64,000 nt of DNA, taken from NCBI GenBank assembly GCA_030063045.1, contig JAQSEB010000008.1, positions 620,001 through 684,000 of the forward strand, given 5' to 3'. The stretch comes from Pratylenchus scribneri (lineage: Eukaryota > Nematoda > Chromadorea > Rhabditida > Pratylenchidae). Shown here one piece after another: positions 13,547 to 26,800 of this stretch; the stretch's first letter is position 1; the number at the start of each line of letters is the position of its first letter. The translations under genes were made by a program, and so were the position numbers. The notes under the pieces were generated by a model. The model saw only the letters and a list, made by a program, of their open reading frames with translations, did not search any database and had not been told where the DNA came from.

Positions 13547-15432
13547 AAATTGTGAAGTATCCATTCATATTCATATATTGATTCACGCTTATCATTCGGT
13601 ATTTGGGAATTCATTGCTTTTTCATTTTTAATAAAATGAATGAATGAACCCTTTCATATTTTTCTTTTTTTTTTATCTGTTTCATGTTGAATTGTCAAAA
13701 AGATAAAATTTTATACCCAAAATGTAAAAATTCAATATATTAATATTGCTTGTGTATTTGATTCAGCAAATTAAATTGGAAAAAGGGTTTATGTAAATTT
13801 TTTCGGCCAATTCATCCGCATCAAAGGCACCGATTGTTAAACATGGCCACTCTAGTAATATATTTTTTGATGGGAAACGGAAAACAAATTGACCTTATCT
13901 TAATTTTTGAGAAAAAATGAAAAGGATCAGCAGGGAGGTAGTTCAATAATTCTTTCGCCATAAAATTCGAATAAATATTCACAATTAAATTATTAAAGGC
14001 AAAAGAAGGGTTTTCGGATCGGTAAGATTATCCACTATCTAGTTACGAACCAACAGTGTGAAGAATTTTGGTAGCTTTCTGTGGAATTGTGAAATGGAAT
14101 CATACTTTTTTAACGATTTTATTCCTTTAAATATTTTCATTAGGATGTTTATAAATTGTATTGGCCTTACATTTTCAAGACTCATCTCCTATGGTATTTT
14201 TGAATTTGAAAATAAAATTTTGAGGACTAAAAATTTATTAATAATTTGAAGTCTGAGAATAAAAAATTAGTAAATGCTTATCCTTTCAAGTTTTGTCCAA
14301 TTTACTCTAATGGCAATAGTATTTATAATAAAAAAATATTCCTAAAGTTATTTTTATTTTCCAGATTGCAACAACACATTTGTGAATAAATAATCATAAT
14401 GGAGAAAATACGCAACAAAATGTCTGGGATGAAAATTGAGATTTATAATAATAAGTGTAATATCATATTGCAATTTATGGGCACACATCATATCATTTAG
14501 GAATCAATGGCAATTATGCAGCAACAAAAAGCTGAAAAGTGAAACAAAAAAATTTTATTAGTGCATATTGAGATTGAAATTAATATTAATTTACCTATAA
14601 AATATTTGAATTTATCAAAAATTTTTCATATTTGCATTTTTAAGATTTGTATAACTTAGGAAAATTTAAGTACTAGAATTTAATGGAACCCTACTTGACC
14701 ATATTTTTATGGCCATAAAAATGACATTTCTAAATGAAAGATAAATTCAATATTTTTGGGTAAATTAATTATTGAAATCATCAATAATTAAACAATGTGT
14801 TGAAGTAAGACAAATGTAAAGAATTTAGACCGAAAAACATGATAATCGAACAATCGAGGTTAACAAAAAAGTGAACATTTTTAAAAATGGAGCAATTATG
14901 AATTTTGGAAATTTACAATTTTATAAATCAAGCTTTGAAAAAATTTAACAAAAAAACTAGGCCTAAAAATTTTTTAAAAATGAAAAATGAAGGTAAAAAA
15001 TTGGCCATTTTTTAATTTTTGAAATATTTATATTTACATAGAGGAGCAGGAATAAAAACAAAAATAATAGCAAGAAGATGTGAATAATTTTAAAAAAATT
15101 ACAAAAATAGTTTTTTTACTAAAATTGATTACAAAAATTATTAAGATTTTGGGAAAATATATGTATTGTTTTTGTTGGAATCTACAAAAATTATTCAAAA
15201 TTAATTTTTATCAAGCAATATTAAACTATTTTAGGATATTTAAATGAATTTTGTGGCATATTCAAATTGAATTCAATACTTTTAAATTATATTTGTAAAC
15301 TTAGATAATTTAATAAGCTTGACATAAAATGGTATAATATCTAAGGGACAATTGTTTAACGGCCAAAAATAAACAACTAAATGGGGAAAACGAGAATTAT
15401 ATGAACGATTTCTCCATGAACATCCATAACCA
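13547..15432. other. AT-rich intergenic stretch
   Basis: I see no gene in this region. It is plain AT-rich sequence with many A/T runs and only short open frames without family resemblance. It lies between the end of satellite array I and the 3' end of the FIC-1 gene. Confidence 0.6.
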
Positions 15433-18141
15433 CTATTCGCCATCCAATTCTGGATAGGGAATACCGCCTTGTTGAACGCTTACTCTCAATGATTCGGCCA
15501 CATAATTGGCAATAAGTCGGACAAATTGTCGCACATCGCCGACGACCGCCGCCTCAATCGCATCAATATATTCCTCCTTTTTCCGATTTTGAATAATGAT
15601 TGGTGGATAGGAGAAGCATTGAAGAACAATGTTGAGAATTGTTCGTGACATCCGCCCGTTGCCATCAACGAAAGGATGAATATGGACCTGTAATGAACGA
15701 GGGATAAAGTATTATATTTGATATTCATTATCATGATTTTTATTTTAATAAAATTCTACTTAATTTTTTTAAAGAATATATAGCAGATTGAACAATTTTT
15801 GGTACTATTGCAGTTAAGATGATGGAAGGGAAAAAGGATGAGGATGAAGAAAAAGAGATGAAGCTGAGGATGATCTTCTTCATCATTTTCATCCTCATCA
15901 TTACCTTTTTCTTCTTATTCTTCTCCTTCTTCACCATCTTAAACCTTTTCTTTTCCATCCAGAAAAATTGCAATTGTACCCAATTTTGTAAATACAACCT
16001 TGACAATTTTATTTACAGAAAGACAAATAAAAATTTTGACATAAAATACAGTCGGTTCCTAGACCGTCTCAGTTCTAAAATTCGATTCTCCCTGAAAAAT
16101 TTCGGTTCCCGGTTACTCTTATTTTCTGTTCTAAGAAGGAAAAATTCCCAATTTTTCGGTTCTAAAATGGATCGATTTTTGGAACCGGAACCGATTTTGT
16201 CCAACCCTAATAAAAATCTTGCTTTTTCTTACGAAATAATATTTGGCCAAAGCTGCCAGCTCCACGGGATGCATTTCGCTCTTCTCCACCTTTTTAATAC
16301 CATCCTTGATGAATTTGCAAAATTTCTCTATTTCATTTTCGATTTGATCCGAATATACTGGTTGGTATGGTTGTTGATGGAACACTTCCTCGCAATCTTC
16401 TTCTCGAAATTTTCCGCATAAATGGGCAGCATATTCTTCATGATTCATAATTTTAGTCATTTGCTTTCGATGCATCAACAATAATTCCTTAAAGAAAGAT
16501 CAAATTAATATTTAGAAAATTTTTTGATCGAGATTTATTAAGTGTCTTTGAGAATAACCGATTTCAAGACCAACAGGTCCATATCAAGACCAAACTTTCG
16601 TGAATGGTTCAAAATAGTGGTTTCGACTGAAATTATCTAATTTGTTAATTTATTTATGCAAAAACTTTATAAATCCCATAAAATATTTTGAAAATTTCCA
16701 TTAAGCTTTTACTTAAAATCGATTTTAAGGTTTATTTAAATTTTGCATTGTTGCTTATCCTTATTCTCATTTGTTAATCAATATTAGGAAAAAAAACAAA
16801 CTTCGCGGTCCAGTTTAAGCAAATCAATCGGTTCCTTGTAATTTTGTTGCTCCAAATGCTTGTTCAACTCCATCACTCCATCAAGTTCCAATAGTTCAGG
16901 ATCTTCTTCTTCCGAAGAAGCCCTCTGTTTTGCCTCATCTTTCTTCACTTTCTCAATAATTTGATCAAGTGTAAGTGATATTCCCTCAATGGCTAAAGTG
17001 TTTTGCCAAAAACATTCAAGGAAACATGCTTTTCGAGCCGCAATCAGCTTCGGGTCAATCAATGTTTGTTTAGCCATAAATTCCATCTTGAGTTTGTCTA
17101 TCTCATCAAATAGTGCTTTGTCAGCTGCATCAACTTTTGGAAGCAGTTCTTGTTGATAGCTGTAAATAAAATTATTTGTGAAGTGTCTTTTAATTTAATT
17201 TTAATCTTTCCAAAAAAATTGTTCGGCCCGACGATCGACCGGGCTTATAAATCTAAAGCAGAGTCAGCTTGAATTATACCAATAATTTTTCAGTCATTTA
17301 TTTTAAACTCAGTTGAGTTAAATTATTCTAATAAATGCGATATATAATATCAAAAGTCCTCGAAGAAAATAAGTTCCAAAATAAAATTATTTTCAACTAT
17401 ATGCATGAGTTTCTATATACTTCCACAATTCCACAAACCTCTTATATTTTTTTTCATCCGGGAATAAATAAAGGAGTCGTGACACGATCCCCTCTGCGGC
17501 CATAAAATGCCCGCGATTAATATCAATTTTGTACAGATATTCCAAAATTTCCGCATTATTTGGCACCATTTTCAGTAATTTTGTTCGCACATTCATTGCC
17601 TCGTCTATATTGTTCTCATCCAAGAATTGACCCAATTTTTGTTTGTTTGATTCAATTTGTTCTTCACCAAACAAATCACTGCAACAATCGGGTTCATACC
17701 GTTGAGACAAAAAACCTTAAGACCATTCAATTCTCTTTGTTTTCCAAATTTTTAAACCGAACCGAAAAAGTGAATATTTCGATTTGCGGGGACTTGCATC
17801 CAGCGAAAAAGAATTCCGCCAATTTCTGGTGCATCCATCTGCCCAATTTCGGTTTTTCCACTTTTCTAAATTCATAAATATTTTTTCTCATTTTTTTTGT
17901 TAAAAATTTAGAAATTTTTCCTAACAGAATGCATGCATAATTCTTCTCAGATTTTATTTTAGTCCTATAGTTCTTGCTTTTTAACATTCCAACTTAATCA
18001 TTGAGGGAAGTTTGCTTGGCTAAAAACCTTTTGATCAGATTGTACTGATGAGGATGTGGAAGTTTCAATATTTTCATATTTGGCCCGTTTTTGCATTGGT
18101 TCATCCACATTTTTTGCTTCTTCTCCCTTTTTGTCCTCCAT
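15433..18141 (-). CDS. fic-1: FICD/FIC-1-type protein adenylyltransferase (AMPylase)
   Basis: Six-exon model on the minus strand: 18141-18028, 17865-17763, 17715-17421, 17159-16802, 16487-16233, 15687-15433 (stop TAG). All phases join, giving 459 aa, close to human FICD (458 aa). Seen: a TPR-like region around residues 90-165, the inhibitory-helix motif TLAIEG (residues 225-230, Glu229 matching the autoinhibitory Glu of class II Fic proteins), and the catalytic loop HPFVDGNGR (379-387) just after a split HPVELAALAKYYF. The region after the loop (SYPPIIIQNRKKEEY) also follows metazoan FICD. Family knowledge: FICD AMPylates and de-AMPylates the ER Hsp70 BiP. Odd: the predicted N-terminus (MEDKKGEEAKNVDEP) is hydrophilic and I see no membrane anchor, so the first two exons are the least certain part. 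Later exons are very secure. Confidence 0.93.
15819..15960. repeat. Purine/pyrimidine low-complexity hairpin in FIC-1 intron
   Basis: Within the last FIC-1 intron (15,688-16,232) a purine-rich arm with GATGAGGATGAA at about 15,837 is followed by a pyrimidine-rich arm with TTCATCCTCATC at about 15,888. The two 12-mers are perfect reverse complements and the flanking GA/CT-rich sequence also pairs loosely. Both strands therefore show long open frames rich in Lys/Glu/Met or Phe/Ile, which are not genes. Confidence 0.6.
16040..16212. mobile_element. Probable transposon fragment in FIC-1 intron
   Basis: A stretch of repeated CGGTTC/GGTTCTAAAA motifs ends with CCGATTTTGTCCAACCCTAA. Related text (AGAGTTGGACAAAG followed by GTTTCGGTTT and AAAACCGAAAATCGG) occurs near 49,443-49,540 in an intron of the K+ channel. 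Reverse-complemented, both begin with AGRGTTGGACAAA, which suggests a shared element terminus. I could not find a clean opposite end or a target duplication. Confidence 0.35.
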
Positions 18142-19902
18142 AATTTGCTTATTTGAGAATATTTTAAATTATGAATTTAATTGTAATGCTAAAAAGCGAA
18201 TGGAATTGAATTAAAATTATTAATAAATAATAATGTGAAATAATTAATTAAACAATAAATATCGCTTAATTTCGATACCATGGGGATGCAAATTTTAATC
18301 TGATTTGAAAAAGCTGTTTAGTTCATATGAACTCGATGAATTTGATTTGTTAAAGATAGGAATAGAAATCCAAAATTGATAAATTAAAAGCTACTATGAG
18401 ATAGAATATTGAATGGAAGATAGAAATGAATTTAATGGAAAAACATCAAAAAAGTTGCGCATAATATGGGTTAATGTCCTGGCCATGGCTATGAATGAAT
18501 TACGAAAGATTAATGCAAAATTGGCGATAACTCTACAAATTTATGGCCAAGCCCCTAACCCCTACATATCCATAGCTCTAGAGTCTAACCCTAGGATCCA
18601 GCCGCCCCTAACATAACCCCTATACCTAAAAGAAACTCTTTTTAGCCTCGAAGCAAAAAAAAAGAATAAAAAATTAGAGAAAAGAAGTTTTTTCTTTAAT
18701 GTCTTCCCAATTAAAATAGAAAAAATTTTTTTAATATTAAATGATTTTTATTTAAATACTTTTCTTAATGAAATAATTTCAAAAAATTTAATGAAATGGA
18801 CCCACTCCTTCGAAAGTATCTGCCTACCAACAAAATGGTCAAAGCTCTTAATTCAAATGTATTATATATTATTATAGAAATCATAGTCCATTCAAGTGGT
18901 CAATTTTTTAAATCAGTAAAAATGGTTTAATTTCATTAATTGAATGAGGAGATAATATGGTTGCCTAATTTTAGAAGAATCTACAGTTTAATAGATTGGA
19001 TTGTAGAACGTTTACCCATTTTGCAGCGGTAGAAGCACTCTGCAAAATTGGCCAAGGTTTAGAAATTAAAATAAGACCAAAAGAAACAAAATTCACAATT
19101 TTGTCCTTTGTAAATCCAACATTCCCATTAATGGAATGGATTTTGATCATCAAATTGAGTGTATTTCGGTCAATTGTTATCCAATTTAATTGGCCATCCC
19201 ACACCACTTACACCAAATTCACATGCTCCAAAATTGCATAGGCACGTGCCATTAACCCAATTTGTCTTCCATTCCAAAATTGGACACTGCCGAGTGAAAC
19301 TGCATCCATCTAATTAGGCGGACCATCAGCCAAGAAATATTGCTGTTTGGTCAACTCCAAAAGAAACCATTTTAAGCCATTTTATTTGGCCAATGACAAT
19401 GACCCTTTTGCCTTGCTTCAATTGTTCATTTATTTTTTGGGCATTTCTTTTATTAAAATATCTACTTTATTATAATATATTATATAAGACAACAATTTTT
19501 AATCTTTTAAAATTTTTTATATTCATTTTATTTTATACAATTTCATGCTAATTAGCCAGAATACTTATTTATGACGAATTTAAAAAAGCTCTTAATTAAA
19601 AAAATAAAATGAGTCTTGGGCCATGCAAAAACAAAATCAAAAGATATTTGCTTCTAAATTTGTGAATTGTTCTTAATTTTTATTCCAATTTTTGTAGTCG
19701 TTTAACCAATTTAATTGGTTTTACAAAAAATTTACAGTATTAGCCACATTTTTGGGTGGAAAGTTACTCAATTTATTCGTGCAAAGTGCGTAATAAGAAT
19801 TTTAATTTTAATTCAAAGGTCAAATTTTTCGTAAATGTGCATTTCTCCAAAAAAGTGTAAAAATATTTAATTTTTGAAAATGCAAAAATGTATTAAATAA
19901 AA
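18142..19902. other. Intergenic region with a GC-richer island (19,000-19,420)
   Basis: No convincing gene. Near 18,540-18,630 a C-rich segment (CCCCTAACCCC, CTAACCCTAGG) resembles the interior of the long-TIR MITE family found at 46.4 kb, in the opposite orientation. The island at 19,000-19,420 has more even composition and can be read on the minus strand as a short peptide-like stretch containing VQFWNGRQIGLMARAY, but it is bounded by stops and I do not recognise it. It lies about 1 kb upstream of the FIC-1 start and may be regulatory. Confidence 0.4.
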
Positions 19903-22900
19903 CGTTTTCCTGAAAGAATTAAACTTGGCGAACATTTTCCGGAAAGGAAAAATAAAACTTGGCGAACTTTTTTCCGGAAAGAAAAATAAAACTTGGCGAA
20001 CATTTTCCGGAAAGAAAAATAAAACTTGGCGAACATTTTCCGGAAAGAAAAATAAAACTTGGCGAACATTTTCCGGAAAGAAAAATAAAACTTGGCGAAC
20101 ATTTTCCGGAAAGAAAAATAAAACTTGGCGAACATTTTCCGGAAAGAAAAATAAAACTTGGCGAACATTTTCCGGAAAGGAAAAATAAAACTTGGCGAAC
20201 ATTTTCCGGAAAGAAAAATAAAACTTGGCGAACATTTTCCGGAAAGAAAAATAAAACTTGGCGAACATTTTCCGGAAAGAAAAATAAAACTTGGCGAACA
20301 TTTTCCGGAAAGAAAAATAAAACTTGGCGAACATTTTCCGGAAAGAAAAATAAAACTTGGCGAACATTTTCCGGAAAGAAAAATAAAACTTGGCGAACAT
20401 TTTCCGGAAAGAAAAATAAAACTTGGCTAACATTTTCCGGAAAAAAAAATAAAACTCGGAGAACATTTTCCGGAAAGAAATAAAACTTGGCGAACATTTT
20501 CCGGAAAGAAAGATAAAACTTGGCGAACATTTTCCGGGTAAAAAAAATAAAATTTGGCGAACATTTTCCGGAAAGGAAAAAAAAAACTTGGCGAACATTT
20601 TTCGGAAAGAAAAAATAAAACTTGGCGAACATTTTCAGGAAAGCAATATAAAACTCGGCGAACATTTTCCGGAAAGCAAAATAAAACTTGGCGAACATTT
20701 TCCGGAAAGCAAAATAAAACTTGGCGAACATTTTCCGGAAAGAAAAATAAAACTTGGCGTACATTTTCCGGAAAGAATATTGGCTAACATTTTTTGGAAA
20801 GAAAAATAAAATTTGGCGAACATTTTTCGGAAAGAAAAAATAAAACTTGGCGAACATTTTTCGGAAAGAAAAAATAAAACTTGGCGAACATTTTCCGGAA
20901 AGCAAAATAAAACTTGGCGAACATTTTCCGGAAAGAAAAAATAAAACTTGGTGAACATCTTCCGGAAAAAAATAAAACTTGGCGAACATTTTCCGGAAAG
21001 CAAAATAAAACTTGGCGAACATTTTCCGGAAAGCAAAATAAAACTTGGCGAACATTTTCCGGAAAGCAAAATAAAACTTGGCGAACATTTTCCGGAAAGA
21101 AAAAATAAAACTTGGTGAACATCTTCCGGAAAAAAATAAAACTTGGCGAACATTTTCCGGAAAGCAAAATAAAACTTGGCGAACATTTTCTGGAAAGCAA
21201 AATAAAACTTGGCGAACATTTTCCGGAAAGAAAAAATAAAACTTGGTGAACATTTTCCGGAAAGCAAAATAAAACTTGGCGAACATTTTCCGGAAAGAAA
21301 AATAAAACTTGGCTAACATTTTCCGGAAAAAAAAATAAAACTCGGAGAACATTTTTCGGAAAGAAAAAATAAAACTTGGTGAACATCTTCCGGAAAAAAA
21401 TAAAACTTGGCGAACATTTTCCGGAAAGAAAAATAAAACTTGGCGAACATTTTCCGGAAAGAAAAATAAAACTTGGCGAACATTTTCCGGAAAGAAAAAT
21501 AAAACTTGGCGAACATTTTCCGGAAAGGAAAAATAAAACTTGGCGAACATTTTCCGGAAAGAAAAATAAAACTTGGCGAACATTTTCCGGAAAGAAAAAT
21601 AAAACTTGGCGAACATTTTCCGGAAAGAAAAATAAAACTTGGCGAACATTTTCCGGAAAGAAAAATAAAACTTGGCGAACATTTTCCGGAAAGAAAAATA
21701 AAACTTGGCGAACATTTTCCGGAAAGAAAAATAAAACTTGGCGAACATTTTCCGGAAAGAAAAATAAAACTTGGCTAACATTTTCCGGAAAAAAAAATAA
21801 AACTCGGAGAACATTTTCCGGAAAGAAATAAAACTTGGCGAACATTTTCCGGAAAGAAAGATAAAACTTGGCGAACATTTTCCGGGTAAAAAAAATAAAA
21901 TTTGGCGAACATTTTCCGGAAAGGAAAAAAAAAACTTGGCGAACATTTTTCGGAAAGAAAAAATAAAACTTGGCGAACATTTTCCGGAAAGAAAAATAAA
22001 ACTTGGCGAACATTTTCCGGAAAGCAAAATAAAACTTGGCGAACATTTTCCGGAAAGCAAAATAAAACTTGGCGAACATTTTCCGGAAAGAAAAATAAAA
22101 CTTGGCGTACATTTTCCGGAAAGAATATTGGCTAACATTTTTTGGAAAGAAAAATAAAATTTGGCGAACATTTTTCGGAAAGAAAAAATAAAACTTGGCG
22201 AACATTTTTCGGAAAGAAAAAATAAAACTTGGCGAACATTTTCCGGAAAGAAAAAATAAAACTTGGTGAACATCTTCCGGAAAAAAATAAAACTTGGCGA
22301 ACATTTTCTGGAAAGCAAAATAAAACTTGGCGAACATTTTCCGGAAAGCAAAATAAAACTTGGCGAACATTTTCCGGAAAGAAAAATAAAACTTGGCGTA
22401 CATTTTTCGGAAAGAAAAAATAAAACTTGGTGAACATCTTCCGGAAAAAAATAAAACTTGGCGAACATTTTCCGGAAAGCAAAATAAAACTTGGCGAACA
22501 TTTTCCGGAAAGCAAAATAAAACTTGGCGAACATTTTCCGGAAAGAAAAAATAAAACTTGGTGAACATCTTCCGGAAAAAAATAAAACTTGGCGAACATT
22601 TTCCGGAAAGCAAAATAAAACTTGGCGAACATTTTCCGGAAAGAAAAAATAAAACTTGGTGAACATCTTCCGGAAAAAAATAAAACTTGGCGAACATTTT
22701 CCGGAAAGCAAAATAAAACTTGGCGAACATTTTCCGGAAAGCAAAATAAAACTTGGCGAACATTTTCCGGAAAGCAAAATAAAACTTGGCGAACATTTTC
22801 CGGAAAGAAAAAATAAAACTTGGTGAACATCTTCCGGAAAAAAATAAAACTTGGCGAACATTTTCCGGAAAGCAAAATAAAACTTGGCGAACATTTTCCG

Positions 22901-23807
22901 GAAAGAAAAAATAAAACTTGGTGAACATCTTCCGGAAAAAAATAAAACTTGGCGAACATTTTCCGGAAAGCAAAATAAAACTTGGCGAACATTTTCCGGA
23001 AAGCAAAATAAAACTTGGCGAACATTTTCCGGAAAGAAAAATAAAACTTGGCGAACATTTTTCGGAAAGAAAAAATAAAACTTGGCGAACATTTTCCGGA
23101 AAGAAAAAATAAAACTTGGTGAACATTTTCCGGAAAGCAAAATAAAACTTGGCGAACATTTTCCGGAAAGCAAAATAAAACTTGGCGAACATTTTCCGGA
23201 AAGAAAAATAAAACTTGGCGTACATTTTCCGGAAAGAATATTGGCTAACATTTTTTGGAAAGAAAAATAAAATTTGGCGAACATTTTTCGGAAAGAAAAA
23301 ATAAAACTTGGCGAACATTTTCCGGAAAGAAAAAATAAAACTTGGTGAACATCTTCCGGAAAAAAATAAAACTTGGCGAACATTTTCTGGAAAGCAAAAT
23401 AAAACTTGGCGAACATTTTCCGGAAAGAAAAAATAAAACTTGGCGAACATCTTCCGGAAAAAAAATAAAACTTGACGAACATTTTCCGGAAAGGAAAAAT
23501 AAAACTTGGCGAACATTTTCCGGAAAGAAAAATAAAACTTGGCGAACATCTTCCGGAAAAAAAATAAAACTTGACGAACATTTTCCGGAAAGAAAAAATA
23601 AAACTTGGCGAACATTTTCCGGAAAGAAAAATAAAACTTGGCGAACATTTTCCGGAAAGAAAAATTAAACTTGGCGAACATTTTCCGGAAAGAAAAATAA
23701 AACTTGGCGAACATTTTCCGGAAAGAATTAAAACTTGACGAACATTTTCCGGAAATAAAATATAAAACTTGGCGAACATTTTCCGGAAAGAAATAAAATT
23801 TGGCAAT
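19903..23807 (+). repeat. Satellite array II, ~33-bp unit
   Basis: Same family and orientation as array I, but the linkers differ: AAAGCAAAATAAAAC, AAAGAAAAAATAAAAC and AAAAAAATAAAAC are common, and box variants GGTGAACATCTTCCGG and GGCTAACATTTTTTGG recur. The first half (about 19,980-20,430) is a run of nearly perfect 33-bp units. A duplication with an offset of 1,348 bp links about 20,158-20,790 with 21,506-22,135, and a 262-bp step links 22,622 with 22,884. Array edges are degenerate (TTTTCCTGAAAGAATTAAAC at the left, AAATAAAATTTGGCA at the right). Confidence 0.97.
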
Positions 23808-26800
23808 TATTCATACTAATTTTTTTATTAGTAATACATTTTTGCATTTTTTGCAGAAACGCCAGTATCAAATTTTTAAAGCAACAAAATATTCAATTTT
23901 TCAAATTCACAGTGTCCCTTTAAAAGATAAAATTTTTATTGTTTAATTTATCGATTTATTCAACAAAAAATATATTTACGGTATTTGCATTTTGTTTGTT
24001 CATTAAATTATTTTTAGTAATCTTGAAAATACAATTTTAAAACCAAAAAATTTGCATAAAATATTATTTTTGGAAAATTTTTATGACGAAAAATGCTGAA
24101 TGAACTTTGTTCTCCAATAACTAAAAAATGAACTTTTCGAAAAGATCAGTAAAAAAACATTTCCAAATAAACTTCAAGTGCGTAAAAATTATTCAAAACT
24201 CAAAAGTCTGCGATGTGCGTTTGTATTTTAGCCAATTATTTTTGCAAAAAACTTGTTCAAAATCAAAAAAAATTGGCCATCATCAATGTACCCTTCTCCC
24301 TTCAATTTTGCGTATTTTGATCAATAATGTTCCATTTTTCGCCCATATTTTCACCCTTCTGACTCCTTTACAGCTTTACACGCGCCCAAGCAAATACAAA
24401 AAACCACTTAATTTTTATGCATTCTCATTCTAAGTAATATCGGCCCAAAATGTTCTTCTCCATCATTTGCCATTCCACAATTTGCCACTTTAAAATATAC
24501 CCCTCCCTCCCTTCTCCCTCCTTGGCCAAATGAGCGGCTGGCTGGTGTCTTCGATTTGGCCAATGTTTGCACAAAATATTTTACCATCCTACCACCAGTA
24601 CCATCATATTGCTGATGAAGCTGTGGGGGAACGGGGGAATCCGGCCATCTTCTCATTCGGGGAAGGAATGAGAAGAGGAGGCTGGCAATAATGGCAAGAT
24701 GGACTTTCTTCCCGTTGGAAACTGCCTTTGCCTTTTTCCATTCCTCTCCTAAATTCCGACCACTCCCTCCCCCCATCTTTCCGCACATTTTTTAATATTT
24801 GGCCAAAGTCGTCTTTGGGCTAGGCCAAATCATTCATTGATTTTGTTGGAAGACGGCGATGTTTAATGGCATAAATGTTGTCCAAAATTTGCAAAAATTA
24901 ATTAATTTTATTTCTAAAAAATTTGGCTCAAATTATAAAAACCTAGTAAAAATAATATAAAAAATTTAAGAAATATTTTAGCTAATTTCACCCAGAATCC
25001 ATTCATTTCATTAATTTAAAAAAAATTTACAAAGAAGTTATTCTTTTATTATAATTGTGCTATAAAATCGATGAATCTGTTATGAATTTTTAAACAAATT
25101 TTAATCAAAAAAGCCCATAGATTCGATATTATCACCGAAACCAGCAATTTTAGGGGGAGGTTTAGTTAAAATAAATCTGATAAAATGACCAATTTTAATG
25201 CTTGTTCTCATTTTGGATTCGAATTTATTCCAAAAAACCTTTTAGTATGCCATAAATTTTGACCCCAATTTTAAAATTTTAATTCATTAATCAATTTTAT
25301 ATATTCTTTTTTTTTTAATTTGTACCATTAATTCAAAAAATGTGAACATTCTTCTCTCCCGATAAGAAATATTTTTTTATATTAAGGCACTTATTTAAGT
25401 AGGAAGAAATTTGGCCCATTTGGCCAATTTGGCCCCTTCAAAAAAAGATGATGTGTTCGCAAGGAACACTTTAAAATAGTTATTTTTGCCTCTCTTAAAA
25501 AAAAAACACAACATTTATTTGGTTAATACACAAAATCAATATAGAAAATATTGAAAAAATCATAAAAAAAACCATTCCTTATACCAAACCCAAAATTATA
25601 CTAATTTGTAATTTACTACGGAATTTGTCCCCAAAATTCCCAAGTCCATTCTAATCCATCCATAGTCTGATTTGGCCTTTTTATTGTCTCAAAATTTAAA
25701 TTCCCAAAAATCTCATCTAAATCCAAATCCTTCTCTTTCCACTCCCCCTTAAATCGTTCCCACCAAATATTTTTTATCCCCCACATTTTGGTCTGTCCAT
25801 TTTCCCTCATCATTCATTCCTCCACTCCAATATGAGATGGTGGCCAATTGCGCTCATCAAATTTCAACGCGCCCCTTTTTGTGGTGCCCCAAACAAATAA
25901 ATCCCCTCCTTTTCTTCATTCCGCCCTTTTTGCCTTATTCAAAGGCCAATCTCGTCTATACGGGTTTCGTCCGTCCGGCGGTCTTCCTCGATTTATTCCA
26001 ATTCCAATATGGCAGGCAAATTCCGCTTCCATTTTTGTCCCATTTCCTCAATTTTGTGTGCTTCTTCCAACAAATTCCACCCCACCTCTAAAACCCCTCA
26101 TACCATCCAAATGCCATCCATCCTCTGCTCTGTCCTCTCCATTTTGATCTTTGTTTGCTTTCCACTGCAATTTGTGTGCCCCAAAACCAAATGCGTTCTT
26201 TTTGGTTGGTGGCCTTCCTTTGGTAGGTCGCCCATTTATTCCTCTCATCAATTCCATGGGAGAATAAAAAAAAGTTTTTTATTCGGCAACGTTGCCCTAA
26301 ATTTTGGTCCTAAAAAGTGCCAAAAATTGGTGGCATTGGGAATGCACAGGAAGTGGAATTTATTATGGCCAAAAAAATGTGGATGACCATTTTTGGAAGT
26401 TGGTCAATTTTCCTTAACATTATTTGCTCAAAAATGCAAATTTTCCAAGAAATTACGAATGCATTTAATATTTCAACTGGCAAGCAAATTCTTCAATAAT
26501 CATTCCCTTCATTTTCTTCCCATAAAAATTTATATTAAAAAAAATTATTATACAAAAAAGATTCAATTCTTATCCAAATGATTTTGACGTAAAATTTATT
26601 TTGAATATTCCTAAATATTCTTTTGTAGATCGAAATGGATAAAAACAGGCAGTGGGCTATAATTAGCATAATTTTATTTGTGCGATTAAACTATAATTTG
26701 CCAATATTTGTTTCTTTCCTTAAATAATTTAATATACGGAGAAACCAGAAACTATAAATTAATTATTTATGAGAATTGAGAACGAATCTCCTTATTTTAT

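Noticed and set aside
15819..16421. Plus-strand 200-codon frame across the FIC-1 gene
   Set aside because: It lies over a low-complexity hairpin, a transposon fragment and the antisense of a conserved Fic exon.
19000..19340. Minus-strand peptide-like stretch with KQQYFLADGPPN and VQFWNGRQIGLMARAY
   Set aside because: A stop codon separates the two parts, a further stop follows, and I recognise no family. Kept only as part of a GC-richer island.
19919..23806. A 1,295-codon open frame on the minus strand of array II
   Set aside because: It is again satellite translation (repeating FRKMFAKFYFS, SGKCSPSFIFL, PENVRQVLFF in the three phases), with no start context, splice logic or domain.
24128..24788. 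Frames on both strands at 24.1-24.8 kb
   Set aside because: No domain, no consistent splice structure, and mutually overlapping. Treated as a possible regulatory island.
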